From an uncultured Paraprevotella sp. (lineage in GTDB: Bacteria; Bacteroidota; Bacteroidia; Bacteroidales; Bacteroidaceae), in assembly GCA_910584955.1 (NCBI GenBank), contig CAJUDC010000142.1, forward strand, positions 1 to 5,680: 5,680 nt of DNA, read 5' to 3'. Both the position numbers and the translations under genes were made by a program. The notes under the pieces are model-generated. The model was given only the letters and a program-made list of their open reading frames with translations, had not been told where the DNA came from and did not search any database. Of this stretch, positions 1-5,680 are shown one piece after another (the stretch's first letter is position 1; every line of letters starts with the position of its first letter).

Positions 1-688
1 AGAGCCGATAATTTTATCTTTTCGGTTGTAAATTATTGATAATTAGCAAATTACCCCCCCCATGGCATTTGGCGGACAAAAAGTGCAGATAAAGGCTGAT
101 TTTTGGGTGGGCATTGTCGTTAAAAAAGCCTTGGATGGAGCGTTTTTTTATGCCGATACATGAAAAATCGGGGGAAGGGCACTTGTTGTGTATGTCAATG
201 GCGTCAAAAAAAGAGAAAAAGAATTGTTTCATAGCAAGCGGTTATGGAGCAATGGATGTCCCGAAAGAAAAGTTCATTATTTTTTATGGCATCCTTTGTT
301 TTTTCTGTGTAGCGGTTTTTGTTGTTCGCCGAACAGACTGAAGGAAAGTATACACATCGGTTGCAACACATGGTCGCCGGGGTGTTCGGGGACCACTTTC
401 AGACGGCTGTTTCCGTGGCGGGTGATCCGTTTTCGGGGGTGTCGGTCGGCAGTCCGGTTCAAAGTCTTGCTCGGGCGTAGTGTAATGTCCGATCGTAATG
501 AAAAGCCCTAATTTGTTTCATGGGTCACCTTATTTTATAAAACGGAGCGAAAATGCGATTTCCTTTTTTTCGTCCAATTGGAAATAGGGGAAGGGCCATT
601 TTTGGACGGAATCATACTTTTTGTGTGAATTTATCAGCTTTTTGTGGTAAATAGTTCGTGATTTAATAGATTTTATAACAATTTTTCG
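1..688. other. Intergenic stretch without a supported gene
   Basis: No convincing gene is visible here. All three forward frames entering from the left edge hit a stop within the first 40 bases, and no reverse frame starts near the edge and runs leftward. The short open frames inside (for example 114-341 and 188-511 forward, 14-232 and 277-462 reverse) overlap one another and give low-complexity or Cys/Arg-rich translations with no domain, signal peptide or family resemblance. Base composition is patchy: AT-rich at both ends and clearly G/C-rich at about 360-480, which could be a relic of a decayed gene or a structured element. Other items seen are an eight-C run (54-61), a small palindrome TGTTCG-C-CGAACA (323-335), a 10-base palindrome TCCAATTGGA (573-582), and a 10-base direct repeat GGGGAAGGGC (171-180 and 587-596). 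Confidence 0.6.
568..611. other. Imperfect inverted repeat upstream of the repeat-protein promoter
   Basis: Bases 568-577 can pair with 602-611 as a 10-bp stem with one G-T pair; the core is CGTCCAA against TTGGACG. The loop is 24 bases and contains half of the palindrome TCCAATTGGA (573-582). It ends about 80 bases before the predicted -7 box, so it would lie outside the main transcript and, if functional, would more likely be a protein-binding site than an RNA switch. A stem this size can arise by chance in AT-rich DNA. Confidence 0.2.
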
Positions 689-696
689 TAATTTTG
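689..696 (+). promoter_or_regulatory. Bacteroides-type -7 promoter box for the repeat-protein gene
   Basis: TAATTTTG matches the Bacteroides sigma-ABfr -7 consensus TAnnTTTG exactly. The expected -33 TTTG is not clear; the nearest candidate is TTTA at 662-665, with a spacing slightly longer than usual. Transcription would start around 702-706, leaving an AT-rich leader of about 20-25 bases before the ATG at 723 or 729. The position also argues against the in-frame TTG at 699, which would sit in the promoter and not in the transcript. Confidence 0.65.
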
Positions 697-728
697 CCTT
701 GTATTTATCATTAAATAATTATATGCGT

Positions 729-2804
729 ATGAAAAAATTTGACTTTAGAATGTTTCTAATAGCGTTGCTGGCGCTATTTATGTCTATGGGAAACGGGATG
801 ACGGCATGGGCGGAAGGCCATCCTTCCTTGTCCGAGTTGATAGGCCGTTATCGCCTGAGCGGTGAATGCGCCGTTGAGGGCGACAACCTGATTCCTGCCA
901 CGACGGATTACAACATAGCCATCCTTCCGGGCGCCGAGGACGGTACGGTTCAGTTGAACGGCTGGTTCGGTTACGGTGGCGGTTTTGCCGGAACGTATGA
1001 CGAGACGACAGGTGTGCTGAGTTGCAGTATTCCCGCCACTTACCTATGTGCTACGGTGGATGCTTTCTGGACCTCCGGTGTAATGGCTATAATAGATCCG
1101 GGTCAGGGCAACACGGCTGATCTGAAGTTTTCCGTCTCTCGGACGGAAGGCGGTCTGGTGCTTTCCACCGATGGTTCTTTGATCGTACAGGCCTCTCGCC
1201 TGTCGGATATGATGCAGGAAGGCGCTTCTGCGGGTTATCTGAACGGTTTCACCTTGACGAAAGAGACCGTCAACCGGCCTTTGTCCGAATTGTCGGGAAC
1301 GTATGCTTTTAAAGCATCTTCCGAGATGATATCCAATACCGTTCAGGATGCGAGCGACGAGTTCGAGATGACGGTATCCGTTTCCGGTGACAATAAGGTC
1401 ACCATCAGCGGTTTGTTCGGTATTCCATCCTGTGTGGTGGAAGCCACTTATTATGAGGAAAGCGGTATCGTCGTGCTCCCGCATGACGTCCGTTTCACCG
1501 ACAAACTGTTTATGGGCGACGATATGGACAATGGAATTATGGCCTTCGAATCGGCTCCTTATTTCTATGTGAACGGTACGGAATGGGTGTCTCCGAGCAG
1601 TTTCATTCTGAACGGCGGTATGGAGATGGATATGGATTACGAGATGGAGATGCCTTTGGTTTGTTCGTTTGTAGGCGGAAAGGCGGTGAAGGCTGAAAGC
1701 CATCCTTCGTTGTCCGAGTTGATAGGCCGTTATCGCCTGAGCGGTGAATGCACCGTTGAGGGTGACGATCTGATTCCTGCCGCGACGGATTACAACATAG
1801 CCATCCTTCCGGGTGCCGAGGACGGTACGGTTCAGTTGAACGGCTGGTTCGGTTACGGCGGTGGTTTTGCCGGAACGTATGACGAGACGACAGGTGTGCT
1901 GAGTTGCAGTATTCCCGCCACTTACCTATGTGCTACGGTGGATGCTTTCTGGACCTCCGGTGTAATGGCTATAATAGATCCGGGTCAGGGCAACACGGCT
2001 GATCTGAAGTTTTCCGTCTCTCGGACGGAAGGCGGTCTGGTGCTTTCCACCGATGGTTCTTTGATCGTACAGGCCTCTCGCCTGTCGGATATGATGCAGG
2101 AAGGCGCTTCTGCGGGTTATCTGAACGGTTTCACCTTGACGAAAGAGACCGTCAACCGGCCTTTGTCCGAATTGTCGGGAACGTATGCTTTTAAAGCATC
2201 TTCCGAGATGATATCCAATACCGTTCAGGATGCGAGCGACGAGTTCGAGATGACGGTATCCGTTTCCGGTGACAATAAGGTCACCATCAGCGGTTTGTTC
2301 GGTATTCCATCCTGTGTGGTGGAAGCCACTTATTATGAGGAAAGCGGTATCGTCGTGCTCCCGCATGACGTCCGTTTCACCGACAAACTGTTTATGGGCG
2401 ACGATATGGACAATGGAATTATGGCCTTCGAATCGGCTCCTTATTTCTATGTGAACGGTACGGAATGGGTGTCTCCGAGCAGTTTCATTCTGAACGGCGG
2501 TATGGAGATGGATATGGATTACGAGATGGAGATGCCTTTGGTTTGTTCGTTTGTAGGCGGAAAGGCGGTGAAACAGAATGCTGATGCCATTCAGACGGTT
2601 GGAACCGATAACGGTATTCGGATAGCGGCAGCAAACAATACTATTACCGTGACATCGCCTGTGGTGGAAACACTGAATGTATATGATGTGCAAGGGCGTG
2701 TTGTGGCATCTGCTACCGGTACGAAAATGACTGTTGATTCCTTGCCTACAGGTCTCTACATAGTAAAAGCAGGTAAGGATACACGTAAAATAATGCTTCG
2801 ATAG
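729..2804 (+). CDS. Secreted tandem-duplicated beta-rich protein with a T9SS-like C-terminal domain
   Basis: I do not recognise a named family, and no enzymatic motif is visible. From the ATG at 729 the protein has 691 residues. Residues 1-28 are a classical signal peptide: MKKFDFR, a hydrophobic core of Leu, Ala, Phe and Met, then cleavage after Ala-Trp-Ala. Residues 28-321 and 322-615 are two copies of a 294-residue unit differing at only four residues. Each unit holds two diverged halves that both begin LSEL-x-G-x-Y and are rich in alternating polar/hydrophobic strands, suggesting four beta-barrel or beta-sandwich domains; a calycin/lipocalin-like fold is possible but is inference. Residues 616-691 resemble type IX secretion sorting domains. 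An ATG at 723 adds only Met-Arg and is a possible start; the in-frame TTG at 699 abuts the -7 box and is unlikely. The gene has its own promoter and terminator. It is probably exported or surface-displayed, with ligand unknown. Confidence 0.9.
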   Translation: MKKFDFRMFLIALLALFMSMGNGMTAWAEGHPSLSELIGRYRLSGECAVEGDNLIPATTDYNIAILPGAEDGTVQLNGWFGYGGGFAGTYDETTGVLSCSIPATYLCATVDAFWTSGVMAIIDPGQGNTADLKFSVSRTEGGLVLSTDGSLIVQASRLSDMMQEGASAGYLNGFTLTKETVNRPLSELSGTYAFKASSEMISNTVQDASDEFEMTVSVSGDNKVTISGLFGIPSCVVEATYYEESGIVVLPHDVRFTDKLFMGDDMDNGIMAFESAPYFYVNGTEWVSPSSFILNGGMEMDMDYEMEMPLVCSFVGGKAVKAESHPSLSELIGRYRLSGECTVEGDDLIPAATDYNIAILPGAEDGTVQLNGWFGYGGGFAGTYDETTGVLSCSIPATYLCATVDAFWTSGVMAIIDPGQGNTADLKFSVSRTEGGLVLSTDGSLIVQASRLSDMMQEGASAGYLNGFTLTKETVNRPLSELSGTYAFKASSEMISNTVQDASDEFEMTVSVSGDNKVTISGLFGIPSCVVEATYYEESGIVVLPHDVRFTDKLFMGDDMDNGIMAFESAPYFYVNGTEWVSPSSFILNGGMEMDMDYEMEMPLVCSFVGGKAVKQNADAIQTVGTDNGIRIAAANNTITVTSPVVETLNVYDVQGRVVASATGTKMTVDSLPTGLYIVKAGKDTRKIMLR
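810..1691 (+). repeat. Tandem repeat copy 1 (882 bp, 294 codons)
   Basis: This is the first of two in-frame direct repeats with a period of exactly 882 bp. It begins at the last signal-peptide codon (GCG, Ala28), so the unit equals the mature domain just after export cleavage, and it ends at a Lys codon (AAG, 1689-1691). Aligned to copy 2, mismatches fall at 812, 816, 827, 870, 881, 885, 887, 900, 932, 977 and 980. Positions 981-1690 are identical to copy 2. The residues specific to this copy are Gly30 (GHPS), Ala in GECAVEG, Asn in GDNL and the first Thr in PATTD. Confidence 0.95.
1692..2573 (+). repeat. Tandem repeat copy 2 (882 bp, 294 codons)
   Basis: This copy follows copy 1 directly with no spacer. 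It begins GCT-GAA-AGC-CAT where copy 1 has GCG-GAA-GGC-CAT, and it ends at a Lys codon (AAA, 2571-2573). It carries Ser in ESHPS, Thr in GECTVEG, Asp in GDDL and Ala in PAATD, four substitutions relative to copy 1. From 1863 to 2572 it matches copy 1 base for base over 710 bp. The 3' boundary is sharp: beyond 2573 the sequence enters the unique C-terminal domain. Confidence 0.95.
2574..2801 (+). other. C-terminal T9SS type-A-like sorting domain of the repeat protein
   Basis: This segment encodes residues 616-691. It shows the pattern typical of Por-secretion-type tails: a strand ending LNVYDVQGRVV, a Thr/Val-rich strand, then LPTGLYIVKAG and a basic end, RKIMLR. In Porphyromonas and relatives such tails direct export through the type IX system and are removed on the cell surface. 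Many gut Bacteroidales carry similar tails whether or not a complete type IX system is present, so the route here is inferred and depends on machinery elsewhere in the genome. Confidence 0.6.
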
Positions 2805-2820
2805 ACCTATCAGCACGAGA

Positions 2821-2865
2821 AAACGAAGAGAAACAGGAATTAACTCTGTTTCTCTTCGTTTTTTT
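2821..2865 (+). terminator. Strong intrinsic terminator after the repeat-protein gene
   Basis: A perfect 16-bp stem is formed by 2821-2836 and 2846-2861 (AAACGAAGAGAAACAG and its complement) with a nine-base loop. The right arm runs into seven consecutive T residues at 2859-2865. It begins 17 bases after the TAG stop at 2802-2804. Because the left arm begins with three A residues, some activity on the opposite strand is possible, but no reverse gene is seen nearby. Confidence 0.93.
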
Positions 2866-2878
2866 GTTATATTAATCC

Positions 2879-2886
2879 TACCTTTG
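2879..2886 (+). promoter_or_regulatory. Bacteroides-type -7 promoter box for the susC-like gene
   Basis: TACCTTTG is an exact match to the Bacteroides -7 consensus TAnnTTTG. A one-mismatch -33 element, TTCG, lies at 2855-2858 with a 20-base spacer, inside the right arm of the preceding terminator. Transcription would start near 2891-2894 and give a leader of about 30 bases. The only purine-rich stretch in that leader, AGGAA at 2891-2895, lies too far from the ATG to act as a normal Shine-Dalgarno site, which is usual for this phylum. Confidence 0.6.
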
Positions 2887-2921
2887 CGCCAGGAACTTCT
2901 CTCTTTAGTAAAGCGAATAGA

Positions 2922-5680
2922 ATGAAAACAACATTGACGGATGTTTGGTATAGGGTCGCCATCCGAAGCCTTTCTACTTTAATACCTTGGATGATGGTAG
3001 GATCTTTGGTGTTTGTTCCCGTGCCGGCATATTCGAGAGCAATACAAACCGCGTCGGCGGTCGTTGCTCAACAACAACCGCGTAAGACAATGGTTGTGAA
3101 AGGTGTGGTGCTCGACAAAGAAACGCATGAAACACTGATTGGGGTGGCGATTCGTATCGTAGGAACAACCGACGGGACGGTAACGGATGAAAACGGAGAG
3201 TTTTCGTTCATTTTGCCTGAAGGAGAATATGTATTGTCTTTTTCCTATGTAGGCTATGAATCTCGGGAATGTAAACTGACTCCTGAACGGCTGAATGATG
3301 TCCGGCGTGTAGAATTGAGCGGGGCGGCTATCGGTATGAAAGAAGTGGTGGTGTCTACCGGTATTTATCAACGTAAGAAAGAGAGTTTTACGGGATCTGC
3401 GGCTACTTACAAGATAGACGAGTTGAAAAAGATTGGTGTAACGAATGTTCTTCAGAGTTTGAAAACACTGGATCCGTCTTTTAAGATTGCCGATAATTTG
3501 CAGTTCGGTTCCGATCCGAACCGTATGCCGGATATCGAAGTGCGGGGTAAAAGCAGTATTATGGGGTTGAAAGAGGAATATGGTACCGATCCTAATCAGC
3601 CTCTTTTTATTTTGGACGGATTTGAAACGGACTTGCAGACGGTATCCGATTTGAATATGAATCGTGTGGCTTCCATTACGATATTGAAAGATGCTGCGTC
3701 GACGGCTATTTATGGTTCGAAAGCCGCCAACGGTGTGGTCGTGATTGAGACAATTAAACCGGAGAAAGGGCGCCTTCGTCTGAGTTATAAAGGAGATTAT
3801 GGCGTGACAGTGGCCGACCTTACGGAATACAATCTGATGAATTCCGTTGAAAAACTTCAATTTGAGCAATTGGCCGGGGTGTACCGGGATTTGACAAACG
3901 TCCCCTTGAATCAACTTCGTTTGGACAATCTGTTAAACGAACGTCGTAAGGAAATTGCCCGAGGCGTGGATACCTATTGGCTGAGTGAACCGCTTCGCAC
4001 GGGAGTTACTCAGAAGCATAATATTTATGCCGAAGGAGGAGAAGAAAAGATCCGTTACGGCTTGGGACTTAGTTACGGAAATGTAAATGGTGTAATGAAA
4101 GACTCTCACCGACAGACAGTAGCCGGAAATTTTGATTTGATATATCGCACAGGACAGTTTCAGTTTAGTAACAAACTCACGTTGGACTATCTGAAAACGT
4201 CCGATCCCGTTGTGTTCTTTTCAGAATATGCCAAAGCGAATCCTTATTATAGGAAATACAATATATACGGTGGAGTAGATAAATATTTGTATCAACCGGA
4301 AGATGAATCCGAAACTCCGGTTGCCAATCCGCTTTGGAATGCTCATTTGAATAATTATGACCGGGGGGATGAGTTTGGTTTTACCAATAATTTTATAGCC
4401 GAATGGTTTGCCACGAAAGATTTGCGTGCACGGGCTAAGTTCGGCTTGACTAAAAGCAATACTACGGACGAGCGTCGATTGTCTCCTTTGCATACGGATT
4501 TTGATGCTGTGGCCGAGAATGAGAAAGGGTCTTATGAGCAAACCCTTACTCGATATTTTAAATACGAAGGTGATGTGTCTGTCACCTATGGTAATTTATT
4601 TAAGGAATATCACATGCTTAATGTGGTGGGCGGATTTAATTTTTCCAGTTCGTCCAATACGCGTAACGGCTATTCCGCCGTAGGTTTCACCGAAGATCAG
4701 TTCGGCGCCCCTTCCTTTGCTAACCGGTATCCTTCCAACGGGAAACCTTCTTATTCCGAAAGTACCGTACGGTCGGTAAGTTTTTACCTTAACGGTGGTT
4801 ATGCGTTCGATAATCGTTATTTGCTCGACTTGAACTATCGTAAGGACGGTGCTTCGATGTTCGGTACCAACCACCGTTTCCGGGATACATGGGCAGTGGG
4901 AATAGGATGGAACATCCATAAGGAGAACTTTATGCGCGACATCCGTCTTTTTCAATTGCTTAAGCTACGGGCTTCAATAGGCAATCCCGGTAATCAGAAC
5001 TTCTCTGCTTATCAGGCTTTTACTACCTATAAGTTTAACGGATCCATGACTAATATTTTTGGTGCCGGTGTACTGATCTCAGCTTTGGGAAATCCTGATC
5101 TGAAATGGCAGAATACCTTGAATTACACCATCGGTGCTGATGTTGCGATGTTCAATAACCGCTTGAATGTGAATGTGGACATTTTTCGCAAGATTACCGA
5201 TCCGCTGCTGGCAGTGGTGACTTTGCCGGGTTCGGTAGGTGTGAAGAGTGTTGCCATGAATGCCGGTGAACAAGAGACAAATGGTCTGGAGGCTACTTTG
5301 CGGGTGACGCCTCTACAGAATCTGGAAAAGGGGCTAAATTGGACCGTTAGCTTGAATGCGCGTATGTATGATTCCAAATACCGTAATATCGGTTCATCGC
5401 TCAGTGCGCTGAACAAAGCGGGGCAGGCACAGGCCACAAGTACAACTCGGTATTATGACGGTGGTAGCCCTACCGCCATTTGGGCTGTACGCTCGGCCGG
5501 TATTGATCCCGCAACGGGAAAAGAACTCTTTATCAAGAAAGACGGTTCTTATTCTTTTGATTATGATGTAAACGACGAAGTGGTGGTGGGTAACACACAA
5601 CCCAAGATAGAGGGGGTATTGGGAACGACGTTTTATTATAAAGGCTTTTCTCTTGGATGTTATTTCCGGTATCAATTGGG
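2922..5680 (+). CDS. SusC/RagA family TonB-linked outer membrane transporter (3' truncated by window)
   Basis: This is a TonB-dependent outer-membrane channel of the SusC/RagA type. The family imports glycans, peptides or other oligomers, normally with a SusD-like surface lipoprotein; the substrate here cannot be told. The frame stays open for 919 codons to the window edge. Family members of this type usually run to about 1000-1100 residues, so the last barrel strands are missing. Residues 1 to about 49 form a long signal peptide (Arg11, Arg15, hydrophobic 19-36; cleavage near VPA-Y or VVA-Q). A carboxypeptidase-regulatory-like domain spans 57-130 (VVKGVVLDKETHETLIGVAI to SYVGYESR). EVVVSTG at 141-147 is a TonB-box-like motif. 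The plug spans about 152-280 and includes the SusC signature (QPLFILDGF, ITILKDAASTAIYGSKAANG). The barrel follows from about 285. No STN domain precedes it, so regulation by an anti-sigma factor is not expected. The ATG at 2922 is the only start upstream of the signal peptide. Confidence 0.95.
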   Translation, partial: MKTTLTDVWYRVAIRSLSTLIPWMMVGSLVFVPVPAYSRAIQTASAVVAQQQPRKTMVVKGVVLDKETHETLIGVAIRIVGTTDGTVTDENGEFSFILPEGEYVLSFSYVGYESRECKLTPERLNDVRRVELSGAAIGMKEVVVSTGIYQRKKESFTGSAATYKIDELKKIGVTNVLQSLKTLDPSFKIADNLQFGSDPNRMPDIEVRGKSSIMGLKEEYGTDPNQPLFILDGFETDLQTVSDLNMNRVASITILKDAASTAIYGSKAANGVVVIETIKPEKGRLRLSYKGDYGVTVADLTEYNLMNSVEKLQFEQLAGVYRDLTNVPLNQLRLDNLLNERRKEIARGVDTYWLSEPLRTGVTQKHNIYAEGGEEKIRYGLGLSYGNVNGVMKDSHRQTVAGNFDLIYRTGQFQFSNKLTLDYLKTSDPVVFFSEYAKANPYYRKYNIYGGVDKYLYQPEDESETPVANPLWNAHLNNYDRGDEFGFTNNFIAEWFATKDLRARAKFGLTKSNTTDERRLSPLHTDFDAVAENEKGSYEQTLTRYFKYEGDVSVTYGNLFKEYHMLNVVGGFNFSSSSNTRNGYSAVGFTEDQFGAPSFANRYPSNGKPSYSESTVRSVSFYLNGGYAFDNRYLLDLNYRKDGASMFGTNHRFRDTWAVGIGWNIHKENFMRDIRLFQLLKLRASIGNPGNQNFSAYQAFTTYKFNGSMTNIFGAGVLISALGNPDLKWQNTLNYTIGADVAMFNNRLNVNVDIFRKITDPLLAVVTLPGSVGVKSVAMNAGEQETNGLEATLRVTPLQNLEKGLNWTVSLNARMYDSKYRNIGSSLSALNKAGQAQATSTTRYYDGGSPTAIWAVRSAGIDPATGKELFIKKDGSYSFDYDVNDEVVVGNTQPKIEGVLGTTFYYKGFSLGCYFRYQL

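Noticed and set aside
54..61. Run of eight C residues as a phase-variation tract
   Set aside because: It is not in or just upstream of any supported gene.
123..151. A-run and T-run flanking a short GC pair (AAAAAAGC ... GCGTTTTTTT), looking like a bidirectional terminator
   Set aside because: Only two G-C pairs with a bulge and then A-T pairs; too weak to call a terminator without an upstream gene.
323..335. Palindrome TGTTCG-C-CGAACA as an operator
   Set aside because: It lies over 350 bases from the nearest promoter and is a single short copy; chance is a sufficient explanation.
188..511. Forward open frame of 107 codons upstream of the repeat protein
   Set aside because: The translation is rich in Cys, Arg, Trp and Phe with no domain or signal peptide, it overlaps another frame (114-341), and no promoter or plausible leader precedes it.
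810..2573. Tandem repeats considered as a CRISPR array or mobile element
   Set aside because: The repeats are 882 bp, coding, in frame and without spacers, inverted ends, transposase or target-site duplications.
1926..2816. Long reverse-strand open frame across the second repeat, with a matching one at 1044-1703 across the first
   Set aside because: It is a shadow of the forward gene: its His/Arg-rich, Thr-rich translation mirrors the forward codons, it exists twice only because the DNA is duplicated, and it runs through the end of the forward gene.
2979..3914. Reverse-strand open frame of 311 codons opposite the susC-like gene
   Set aside because: It lies opposite strongly recognisable SusC plug coding sequence, and its own translation resembles nothing known.

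Overview
The window comes from a Bacteroidota chromosome, most likely order Bacteroidales (Bacteroides, Parabacteroides or a relative). Three things point there. A SusC/RagA-type TonB-dependent transporter fills the right half. Both genes are preceded by exact matches to the Bacteroides -7 promoter consensus TAnnTTTG. Both start codons sit in leaders without a clear Shine-Dalgarno sequence. The species cannot be told from the sequence alone.

Layout: positions 1 to about 688 hold no gene I can support. Positions 689-696 are a Bacteroides-type -7 box. A secreted protein of 691 residues follows (729-2804): a signal peptide, two nearly identical 294-residue units in direct tandem, and a 76-residue C-terminal domain resembling type IX secretion sorting domains. 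A strong intrinsic terminator (2821-2865) closes that unit. A second -7 box (2879-2886) starts a separate unit with a SusC/RagA outer-membrane transporter (2922 to beyond 5680), of which 919 residues are visible and the C-terminal barrel strands are cut off by the window edge.

The two genes lie on the same strand, but the terminator and the second promoter argue that they are transcribed separately, so a shared function is only suggested by proximity. The transporter should import a substrate across the outer membrane using TonB energy. Its SusD-like lipoprotein partner would be expected just past the right edge. The repeat protein looks like an exported or surface protein of unknown ligand.

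The most striking feature is the 882-bp tandem duplication inside the first gene. The last 710 bp of the two aligned copies are identical, while all 11 mismatches lie in the first 171 bp. This implies recent duplication or ongoing gene conversion, and a locus able to gain or lose units. Each unit is itself built from two older, diverged homologous halves, giving a four-domain A-B-A'-B' protein.
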